The notes beneath the pieces are model-generated. The model did not search any database. It had not been told where the DNA came from and saw only the letters and a program-made list of their open reading frames with translations. This document shows positions 1 through 9,333 of a stretch of 64,000 bases of DNA, piece by piece. Positions within the stretch are counted from its first letter, which is position 1. Every line of letters starts with the position of its first letter. The position numbers and the translations under genes were made by a program. Source of the DNA: Branchiostoma floridae (lineage: Eukaryota; Chordata; Leptocardii; Amphioxiformes; Branchiostomatidae); contig NC_049984.1 in NCBI RefSeq assembly GCF_000003815.2, positions 18,522,573 to 18,586,572 on the forward strand. Reading direction: 5' to 3'.

Positions 1-289
1 GTTCGCAGTGGTTTTAAGTTCGCGGTGAAGCGGCCACCACAAAAAATTGCTAACATAAAACCACCGCAAACATTTCTGCATTTACAGTAATCTTGAACCA
101 GTCTAGCACACCACTGGTCATTACACGAAAGACAGAAGATTAATATTCAATATGAAAACTGCATACTTTCTAAAACTACATGTACTAGGGCACAATCTTC
201 ACTTACACTATTTCTCCATGTTGAACTTCCAGTTCTGGATTATCATTCTAAATAGAAGGTTAGACAAATTAAACTGAAAATGGACTTAC
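1..289. other. NOB1 intron sequence at window edge
   Basis: The exon ending at 290 is followed on the minus strand by a GTAAGT donor, so this stretch is intron. I see no further NOB1 exon in it; the C-terminal tail must lie beyond the window. Confidence 0.6.
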
Positions 290-3200
290 GATGAGACCAC
301 GAGTGTTAAGTGGTCGTCTGCGTGAGAAGTGATATCTGATGGTCCCGTCACTGTCCACGCTGCAGGTGAGTTTAGTCAGGGTCCTGTTGCCACAGTTGGG
401 ACAAAACTCTCTCATCATCTCACTTGTCACCCTGCAAACAACATGGAAAAAACTTTTATTATAAAGATACAGAGAATTAAGGTGCCGTGACATGACATGT
501 GGTTGAATGATTGAAAGTGCAATGTTGATGGTTGAAAGTACAAGGCTGTTCTCAGTCCAAATGCCTCAAGTAGACATCACAATGGAGGGGGATGGATGGC
601 CCCAAACTCCTCAGTCTTTTTGATAGACCTCATCACAGAACAGCAGAGAAGAAGAGGGAGGGGGGCTCAAGAATGTAACAAGAAATTTCACTATTTTCTC
701 GTCTTTAATTCAACCTGTTCTTGTTTAAACACATTGGATGGAGTTTGGAAGAGACAAGATTCTATGAGGGGAAGAGAGACTCACTTGTAGCAGGCGTGAC
801 AGCGCAGTACGTAGCTCTTGGCTCTCCTGATGAGGAAGCCCTCCACAGAGATGACATGCAGGCCCATCTGGATCAACACGTTCTGGGGAACAGGAATAAA
901 ATGGTCTTGTGAAACATGTTCATATTCAAGGTGGTATTCTCACTGCAATTGGGGCACTGGTGCGGCACTGCGGGGTTGTTAGATTACTCAATCTTCCATT
1001 TTGTGTATTTTTCTGTCTTCTAAGTCATATTTTTACGTACTATGCAATAACTGAATTATCAAAAATTAACAAAACAGTGAAGCAGTGCCTCTCCAGTGCC
1101 CCTTGTGCAGTGAGAGTCCACCTTAAGTGACAGTTTATCAAGACACTATCTGGATAAAATTACAGTAAATAAAGAACTCTCATTGGCTGAAGGGATGTGT
1201 CAGTGTTCTAAGAAATGACACCATATTGAAGCCTTCTTTTCTTCACTATCCGGAATCTTCTTACTGATATTTGGCCTGGTTGGACAAGATCAAAGATGGT
1301 ACTATTTTGACCTTGACATACCTGCATGGCAAAGTCGGTGGTGATACATCCGACCTTCACCTCCCTGGTTTCCATGGAGCCCAAGGTCGCGTTCCTCTTC
1401 AGCTTGTGGATGTTACTGGGGGTGATCCATCCCTCATCATCATCATCATCATCTTCTTCTTCTTCATCCTCCTCCTCCTCCTCCTCCCCTATGTCCTCTT
1501 CCTCCACTCTGTTTCCTTCTATTGTCAACTCTAATTTTTGCAGCTGTCCCTCCACTTCAGAGACATTATCAGCAGTACCCTCAGACAAGCAATCTAACAC
1601 TTCTGACTTGTTGGATGTGATTTCCACATCTTGTTTCTCATCAGTGGCAGTCTGGCCACCATCCTGTAGAATGTTTAGCTTGTCCGTGTCCTTACCAACG
1701 ACTTCATCTTCAACTTGACCTTCTGAGATGAGGGGGGTGCTGTTCTTTGCATCTTTGTCCTGTTTGGGTCCAGAATTAAGTACTGTATTATAAAAGGTGT
1801 CTGTAGAAAAGCTACTTTTCCCATTTCCCTATTTCCCATTTCATAAGTGCCTTGTGGCTTTATGGAAAAAAACATCATTACAAAAAACAGACTCAAAAAT
1901 ATGAAAATGTGATTACAGTAGAAAGTTCAAGGTTGTTCTCAGTCCAAATGCCTCAAGTAGACATCAAATGGGAGGGGGACGGCCCCAAACTCCTCAGTCT
2001 TGTTGATAGACTTCATCATAGAACAACATAATGAAAATAAACCATGTTAAATCAAAACTTTTACAAATAAGATATTACAGACCACTGGGTATCAAACCTA
2101 TTGATCCAAGACAAAAAAACATTTTGTCTTTCATTGTACCAACACGGAAAGCTTTATTCCGAGTGGTTGACATGCAAAAGGCAGATTTTACTCCATGTTC
2201 CAGTCCTACAAAAGAGACTCAAGTCCTACTATACCTGTTTAGTTGTGACAACCCAACCTGGCAGGTCTGTAACCCTCTCCAGGGGCTTCTGGGTCGCAAA
2301 GTAGGTCGGCTGTGGGGGAGACAATAGTCAGAGATAAACAAAAGAGCAAAACTCCACTGGTTTTGTTTACTTATAAATATTGAGTACTGCTACTTTAGTC
2401 CAGTTTCTTAATCTACATAGAATGAGGATCAAGTCAAAAGTTTAAAGCTGTTCTCAGTCCAAATGCCTCAAGTAGACATCACAATGGAGGGGGATGGATG
2501 GCCCCAAACTCCTCAGTTTTGTTGATTGACTTCATCATAGAACAGCAGACATATACATATTAAGGATCTTACAGTTTTCATAATACAATGTAGTATCAAC
2601 AAAATACTGTCAGCCATTTTGTGGTTGAGTTTTAATGGCTTTAACTTCATTTTTTTTCAAAAGTTTTGCAGCACTGTTATCATAGAGCATTCATTTTTCT
2701 TCTTCACTGAGAACAGAGAAGAGGTTTCTGTCCAAGCAGAAATATTGCATTCTGGTCATGAATCTATTATAAGAACAATGTGGACCATAGTCAAAACTCC
2801 CAACATACCTTTTTCTCCGGCTCAGTCTTGATGTGTTCTGTGCCCACATGTTGTTTCTCCAGCTGCAGGGTCAAGGCCAGCACCTTAATGTCCACAGCTG
2901 ACAGACTTGGGTAGTCTCCAGTTTTCTTAGAGAACTCAGTCACTTGTAGGACACACAAGGAGTGAATGTTAGCCTAGACAATTTGTTAGATATTGCGTCT
3001 ATCAAACATTGCTCGGACGTCTGATGAAAGATGTGGCTCCTAAATAATGCAGGTAATTTTAATGAGTAGGTCACAAGTACTGGTGCGTTCATGACGTTTA
3101 TGCTTTTAAATTAGATTGAAATATTCACCACACAGTACTAAGAGATCCAGTGTTACAAGCAAGCAACATTACAGTTCTAATGGGAAACTCTGGCCAGTTC

Positions 3201-5095
3201 TCAGTCCAAATGCCTCATGGAAACATCACTAGAAGGGAGGAACCCCAACTTGTCAGTCTCGTCATCTGTTCATCACAGGAAGATTGGCCCAAAACTCAGT
3301 AACAAATGTTTAACATTCTTCTGCCTCTTTTAAAGTTTTCTTCACCAACCTTGTCTTACATTCTCCACACTTGGCTCCTTAAAGGCTATCTGGTACGGCA
3401 GCACCTCCAGTCTTTGTCTGGTCTCCTTGTCTCTGATCTCAGAGACCACCCCTTGTAGACTGTACACATTCTCTGCAATGTCCTGTAAAAACACAATTGA
3501 TTTTACAAAATATTCCCAAATTTTAAACTTCTCCCTGCTGTCTAACCCTGTAAGTTGTAACCATTGCAGACTTAGTACAAGGAAACATATCAAGGGAATT
3601 CCTAGCTATTTTAGTCTGACATAAATAAAGCCACTTTTTTTTACCAGAACTTTGCCCCACACACAGTACAGTGAGATTTAGGCACGATCTAGACACAGTT
3701 TATCCCGATATCTGCGAGCCGACAACCTCTCGCCGAAAGCTTTTTTTTCAGCATCTAGAGCTTAGCAGGGGTCCCCAATAGCTTAGCAGGGGTCCCCGAC
3801 AACTTCCCATGGAAGAGTCAAGCCAGTTCTCAGTCCAAATGCCTCATGGAGACATCACTAGGAGGGGGTAACCCCCGACTCAGTCTCGTAATCTGTTCAT
3901 CACAGAACGGCTCTCTCCGCCTTCAGCCAACAGGGAATAGGTAAAAATGCAGAGCACTGGGAAACAGCTGAGCTGAACCCTATCTTTTTATACTAAAGCC
4001 TGGTATCCAGCCGTAATACAGCTCCTGAGTCTCTTCTGTCCTCCAGCCGTAATATACTACATGTAGTAGCTCCCGAGTCTCGTCTGTCCTCTCTGTATTG
4101 CGTAGAGGACAGAAGAGACTCGGGAGCTATAATATGGCTGGATACTAGGCTAGTCTTTTTATAGAAAGGAAAAAAAATAGATTCTCTGAACTGAACCCTA
4201 CGTCTACTTGGAGATAACTCTAGTGCTCTACTCTGCTTTACTTGGATAATGTTCCTCTTCCTCAATGTTGCCTGAGTAATGTGGTGGTAACTATCATGAT
4301 ACAGATTTCCAGACAGCTGTACATAGAAGTACCAACAACAACAAAAACATTAGAAATGCCACTTCCGTAGAACATTTCAAAGCCGGGGTTGCCAAGCATT
4401 ATAATGGCTACCCTAGCTCTGCCCAGCTGTAAGACCCAGTCATGCCCTAGCAAGATATTTTGTACAGCACAGCACCGTTATTTTTGTTTGTTGAAAGAAT
4501 TCGTTCTTCACTTCACTATTTTGTTTCACCACCACCGGTTTGCTAGGGCATCCTCACTCCCCTGGGCACAAAGTCCCGCGAGGGGCATTGCCCAGTACTA
4601 CGTAGATGTAGATGTAGATGCTGAGAGGGATGTAAGACGTGCCTGTAATATGGTCATGCACAACAGATAAATTTTTGCACGTTATGATTTTTGCATGTAT
4701 CCTACTCCTAGACTGTGAGGAAGGGGCTTTAACGACTGGCTTCTGAAAATAAACTTCTACATTTTGCCATAACCATGAAGTGCCATAATTTTCAAACGAC
4801 TAACGCCTAGCTACAATGTAGCTACCAAATGGTCTTGCTCAAAAATAATTTTGTAGTCGCGTTTGGAACTCGTGTCGGACACGTGCATACATGCTGCAGA
4901 ACAGGCGCTGGAGTTTCATCCGAGTTTTTACCCACCACTGGTGTATTCAGGCATAATTCAGCAACGGTATGATCTAGAGAATGATCTCATCCATCTTACT
5001 TCCCATTGTTGTATGATAAGACTTACCCGAATGGGCGCATTTCTTATAAAAGCACCCGAATCCACCACAACGTGTTCCACTTTTCCTTCCGCCAT
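290..5095 (-). CDS. NOB1: NOB1, 20S pre-rRNA endonuclease (3' end outside window)
   Basis: Seven exons on the minus strand, 5095-5027, 3482-3350, 2942-2809, 2309-2235, 1759-1322, 882-785 and 431-290, join in frame for 363 codons; human NOB1 is about 412, so one or more final exons lie before position 1. The product cleaves 20S pre-rRNA at site D to make the 18S 3' end in the late 40S particle. The N-terminus (MAEGKVEHVVVDSGAF) has the conserved early Asp of a PIN nuclease, and the PIN domain fills roughly residues 1-110. A very acidic Glu/Asp run (about residues 205-235) precedes the conserved GWITPSNI segment. A zinc ribbon follows, with CHAC (around residue 312) and CPNCG (around 327) as the two Cys knuckles. 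The start is the first ATG in the PIN frame, next to a divergent promoter. All donors are GT and all acceptors AG. Confidence 0.93.
546..647 (+). repeat. NOB1 intronic repeat, copy 1
   Basis: About 100 bp beginning GTTCTCAGTCCAAATGCCTC, then GTAGACATC, a G-rich block, CCCCAAACTCCTCAG, and ending CATCACAGAACAG. It is the first of five related copies, all within introns of NOB1. Confidence 0.75.
1934..2027 (+). repeat. NOB1 intronic repeat, copy 2
   Basis: Same start (GTTCTCAGTCCAAATGCCTC) and same ending (CATCATAGAACA) as copy 1, with a few base changes; lies between coding exons 4 and 5. Confidence 0.75.
2449..2545 (+). repeat. NOB1 intronic repeat, copy 3
   Basis: Nearly identical to copy 1 through GATGGATGGCCCCAAACTCC, ending CATCATAGAACAGCAG; lies between coding exons 3 and 4. 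Confidence 0.75.
3195..3281 (+). repeat. NOB1 intronic repeat, copy 4
   Basis: Shares TTCTCAGTCCAAATGCCTCA with copies 1-3, but has ATGGAAACATCACTAG in the middle and TCTCGTCATCTGTTCATCAC at the end, a subtype it shares with copy 5. Confidence 0.7.
3826..3909 (+). repeat. NOB1 intronic repeat, copy 5
   Basis: Same subtype as copy 4 (ATGGAGACATCACTAG, then TCTGTTCATCACAGAACGG). It lies in the first NOB1 intron, just after a small 22-bp direct duplication (AGCTTAGCAGGGGTCCCC) at about 3752-3798. Confidence 0.7.
4003..4151. mobile_element. Palindromic MITE-like element
   Basis: Two inverted arms face each other in the first NOB1 intron. The left arm runs from GGTATCCAGCC through CTGAGTCTCTTCTGTCCTC, and the right from GAGGACAGAAGAGACTCGGG through GGCTGGATACTAGGC. 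Arms are about 45-50 bp. No coding capacity is seen, so it is a nonautonomous DNA element or fold-back repeat. Confidence 0.6.
4553..4622 (+). mobile_element. Solo 3' end of a CR1/jockey-like LINE
   Basis: The order CACTCCCCTGG, then GAGGGGCATTGCCCAGTAC, then a short tandem tail of GTAGAT units, mirrors the 3' end of the full LINE at 12146-12223 (ACTCCCCCTGG, GAGGGGCGTTGTCCAGTAC, ATCAAG tail). It is therefore a severely 5'-truncated relative, as is usual for this class of retrotransposon. Confidence 0.6.
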
Positions 5096-5579
5096 GATGG
5101 AGATAAAATTAGCCAATCAGTGACTACCTCAGTTCCATCTGATAAGCTGTTTGATATGTTACAGACGCTACCATTGGCTAAAGATTGCACAATTCTAATC
5201 GCTAGAAACACTCTTTATTCACATGTGCAATATTGAGTGTAGATACAAACCACTTAGATTCATTTGATTTATGGTATTCATATCGACATCGATGCCTTAT
5301 TAGCAAGAAATAACTTCATATCGGTATGACTGATCCCATGATTCATAGCGGCCATGTCGTCTGCAAGTTTCTGTCAAAAACAAAGCTTTTCGAGTTTGTT
5401 AAACCTTTATGAGCAATAATAAATGATTCTTTTGATTCCATTTTATTATCTACGTCCCTTTTTGATGAGTTTTGCCCATGAACTTGGCGGAATCCGCGGC
5501 TGAAATATCGTACCTGGTGCCAAGCTACCGTCTGACGTGACGTCATGACCAACTCTCACGTGACCAGGCCGGGCCCCGA
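5096..5579. promoter_or_regulatory. Divergent promoter between NOB1 and the WWP gene
   Basis: NOB1 starts leftward at 5095 and a probable noncoding WWP first exon runs rightward from about 5580. The right half is CpG-rich and carries a perfect CRE (TGACGTCA, 5538-5545) and a palindromic E-box/USF-type site (TCACGTGA, 5556-5563). No TATA box stands out. Its bidirectional use is inferred from gene orientation; transcription starts are unknown. Confidence 0.55.
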
Positions 5580-5689
5580 TGGTATGGCGGAAATAAACGT
5601 CGTCTGAGCAAAGAGGACCATTACTTTCTCACAGGATTATACCCCTTTCACGACGCCAGGGGATTAACAGAGCACCATAATCAACAGAG
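5580..5689 (+). other. Probable noncoding first exon of WWP gene
   Basis: This stretch ends in CAACAGAG followed by a strong GTAAGC donor at 5690. The only downstream plus-strand gene is WWP, whose ATG at 12641 lies just after AG dinucleotides suitable as acceptors (around 12615-12630). The 5' boundary is a guess. If right, the first intron is about 7 kb and contains the LINE. Confidence 0.4.
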
Positions 5690-8600
5690 GTAAGCTTCTA
5701 AATGTATATATGGTTACGCTTTTGTAGATTATGATTCCGTAGGTGTCCGATTCGGCCTATTTTTTTTGTTCAGACGTCTGACCATTCTTTCCAAAATGGC
5801 CGACGTCCAGGCGTAGCCAGTCCCCGATGCTCCTTTTGGTAGCAGAACCAGGGACAAAAGACACGGCGAGCCAGATCTAACACTGTAGAAGACACACCTG
5901 GTAGTATAAACAGAGAGAGATGTTGTATAGTAGTATAAAGCACTTGACTGATGCCCTAACGCGGATGACACAAGCTCCAAACTTCATGTTTTGTGGCGTA
6001 GAAGTGACTGGTGCGTTCCTTCGTGTTTCAACCAAAATTTATGCCGCGAGACATCCACCATGGTAGCAACAAACTTCCCTGGTGCCACGCTGCTGTTGTG
6101 GAATGTTTCTAATGTAAAGATTATCACCCTGAAGCATAGAAAATCACATTTCAACATTGTGTTGCTTAATATGGTGTTGTTAACACTTGGATCAGTAAGA
6201 ATGTAGGGTCAGTTCACTTGTGAAGTGTGAAAACTTGGGTTTGTGGAGGACCATGTTTGGGGAGTTGTAACGTGATAAGTCTCAGCACCTCTGACACACT
6301 GCACATGGTGTTGACAGAAAGACTGCCCATATAAGAATTAAGTGTAATAATTTTGATGCATAATTTTTGCAAATAAACTGTTATGTGGACAAGTAAACAG
6401 TTAAATACAAGCTTCAGATGTGACAAATAACTTGATACATAATGTGTAACCAATTGTGTTTTGTGCAAAGTCTGTTGTACATTATCTGCATAAACTTGCT
6501 TACATGAATGAAATCTTCTGAAGACCTTTACTCTGTTGATGAAATGATCTGGTCGGTCAATGATTGCACCATAGCCATCATTGCATGTTTCTGAGTAATG
6601 TCAAGGAAAGGTTGCATCAAAAGTTAAAAAACAGACATAATTTGTCACTTTTTTACTGACTATGGATCTTATGTCATAAACGTGTGATAATCACAGACAA
6701 TAACATTTAATGATGATGTGCATGATTTCAAAGACCTCTGTAATCTTTAATGACTTTATATTACATTGTTTCTCCCCATATTTTTGATATACCAGAATAA
6801 AATACACAAATTGCTAGTACTATAGGTTGTATACCTACAAAGACCACACATTCAACCGTGGGATTTCAACTCATTCAAGCATAAAAAAATATTATTAGAA
6901 GGGTGTGAGAGACACAACATCAACATGAAGCATGGTCATTGAATTTTAGTGAATAGCAATCATATAGCATGGTTGGTGCATAGTAGAGGACAACTCTCAC
7001 TCGGAAAACCTAACCCTTAACCTCATGTTTGCTAGGAGGGCCAGCAAAATATAGCAGTATCCTCTTTTGACGTAATGACAAATAAGAAGAACAATACTTT
7101 CTGTCAAGGCCGTTTAATTGTCATATCATCTGTCTTTCTTTTCAGAGGGAGGGAAGTCAAGTTTGCAATTCTGTCAATAAGATTCTTGTGGGAGAATTTA
7201 TACACGTATGATGCATCACTCTTCATGGGTTTTAAGAATAAGTTAATAAACGTAATGCCGATGATAGCTAATTATATGTATTTGATTTAATGATGTATAA
7301 TGAAATAAATCCAGTCATTGACTAATGATTGAGTAAAGGACAAGGAGATAACTTATATTTCAAGTTACCAGGATGTGGCTTGTCATGGTTGTTGTGATAT
7401 ATTTACACAAAACTTAACGACTTACAAGGTACGCATGACATCATTTGGGATACATTTGTAATGGCCGCAGTCCTGTATTCCCTAGTGCAAAGGAGATGAC
7501 ATTGATAAAAGTATCAATATTTAAGCTCTAGATTGATTCCAAATCATCTAACTTGGTGTTGATCCATACTTTAAATGAAATGCCCATATTACATGCATTT
7601 TGTTTTTTCTACCACTACAAATTGTCCATAGTATAATTGTCCCAAGTACGCATGTAGGTTTTTATTTTGGAAATAAAAATTTGTAAAGCTTCAGGTTTCT
7701 GTGTAAACTAAAAGACTTTGTGTAAACATGTAGCTTGATTTCCATTAAGTTTTATTTTACCGACAACAAAAACCGGCAAGTGTGTAGTTATATGGCTTTA
7801 TTGACATAGTCAATCCACAGTCATGTGACAAGGAGTCAAATATTTTAAAATTGATAGTTGATTTTAATAATTCTAGCATTCAATATAGGAAGTGGCTACT
7901 GCGTTAACTAGTATTAAAGAGTGTATTAGTACTAAAGGTGCAATTATTTTCTTGTACGTGTAGAAACAAGTTAAATTCACATCATTTTATGACACTTATC
8001 CAGTAATTTGAAATTACATAGCGCCTTTCAAATTCACTCCCTGTTAAACTCTTTCCAGACAAAGCCCATGATATTGCTAGCATCAGCAACAAGTCAAATA
8101 AAATTCATGCACACGTTTTCACTCGATAAGAGGTGCAGATATATATATGAAATGGCAAGCAAGGTAGTACATGTACAAGTATGAATCAATGATGCAGACA
8201 TTTTGCCCTGTATTTATTGATCATTTCAGCCTACAGACTCACTTCCAATTTGGAAGCTCACTTTTTTTCCTTCTGAACTTGGTGATCTGCAACTATATTT
8301 TCAAAGAACAGGTGCCAAAACACTTCATTTTTACTTAACTCCCTTGGGGATGAAGTAATTTACTTCATCCCCATGGGAGAGATGCATTGTTTTGTGGATT
8401 TATTGTGTGTGTTTGTGTGTGTGCCTCCAAAACATGGTTACCCTTTGTTGGCTAAAATTGCTTTCAAATGTCAAAATGAAATTATCATACATAGATGCAA
8501 TGATCTTGATTACTTTCTAGTGTGGTAGCCACGAGATTGGTAACGATAGTAACATGGCCAGCTTTTCAATCCTGTTGTCTGATTACTAAAGTCAATCTTG

Positions 8601-9330
8601 ATAAGAAAAATGTACAAAGGTTGGTATAGGTGACTTTTTAGGTGTTTTGTGGTAAATAGCCAGTTTGTAAGAAAACCTGGCTAGTATGTTTGGTCTAGAT
8701 TTTAACAGGTAACAGGTAAATATTAGTTGTACTTTTGTGTACCCAAAATTGGAAGCCGTGTACCTTATGTTTGACTGTAGGTGCACCTTTGCACCTATTA
8801 GTGTAAGATAACATGAAGATACAATGTACTATTGTATAATCTTGATATCTTAGTAAGTGTCATGAGAAATTTGTTGTACAAAATTGTTGAAAAATTTGAA
8901 GTTAGCTGTTTAATTTCAAGTTCAGGTCCTGAAGATGTGGTGGTACTTAGTACTTAGGTTTTACTAGCTTATTTCAAAATTTTCTCACCATCTGAATTCA
9001 TGCAGGAATTCGTTATGATGGAATGCATTAAGTTATGTAACAATGCATTAAGTTATGTAGCAAAGAAGGACCCTTTATGTAGGTCATATGGGGTCAAGTG
9101 CTAATGTGTCAGCTAGGTACAGTAACAGAATATAGATTCTGAATTTTGCTGCTATGCACAATATTAGTTGGCATCCCATGTTGTCCTTTAGGAGGGATGT
9201 AAAGCTCTTAGTCCTATGTAATTGTTTGTCTTTGAGGTAAAACTTGAACATGTTAAAGAATCCATGCTTCTTGTTGAAAGTAAGGGTGTATGCTCTCTAA
9301 ATATTTTGATATAATTTTCTGTGACAAAGG
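5690..9330 (+). other. AT-rich presumed 5'UTR intron of WWP
   Basis: No conserved coding segment is visible. The stretch is AT-rich and holds scattered short repeats, a tight hairpin at 8339-8379 and a 21-bp direct duplication (AATGCATTAAGTTATGTA) at about 9022-9061. Short ORFs here show no protein-like features. Confidence 0.45.
8339..8379. repeat. 20-bp inverted repeat with 1-nt spacer
   Basis: CTCCCTTGGGGATGAAGTAA at 8339-8358 is matched by its reverse complement at 8360-8379 with one mismatch. The near-zero loop makes it a cruciform-type palindrome rather than a miRNA precursor. Confidence 0.7.
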
Positions 9331-9333
9331 GCA

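Noticed and set aside
1326-1718. Poly-Ser plus-strand ORF
   Set aside because: Antisense of the acidic run of NOB1 (GAT/GAG codons read as ATC/CTC or TCA/TCC).
8339-8379. miRNA precursor
   Set aside because: The two 20-bp arms have almost no loop, unlike a miRNA hairpin; kept only as a palindrome.
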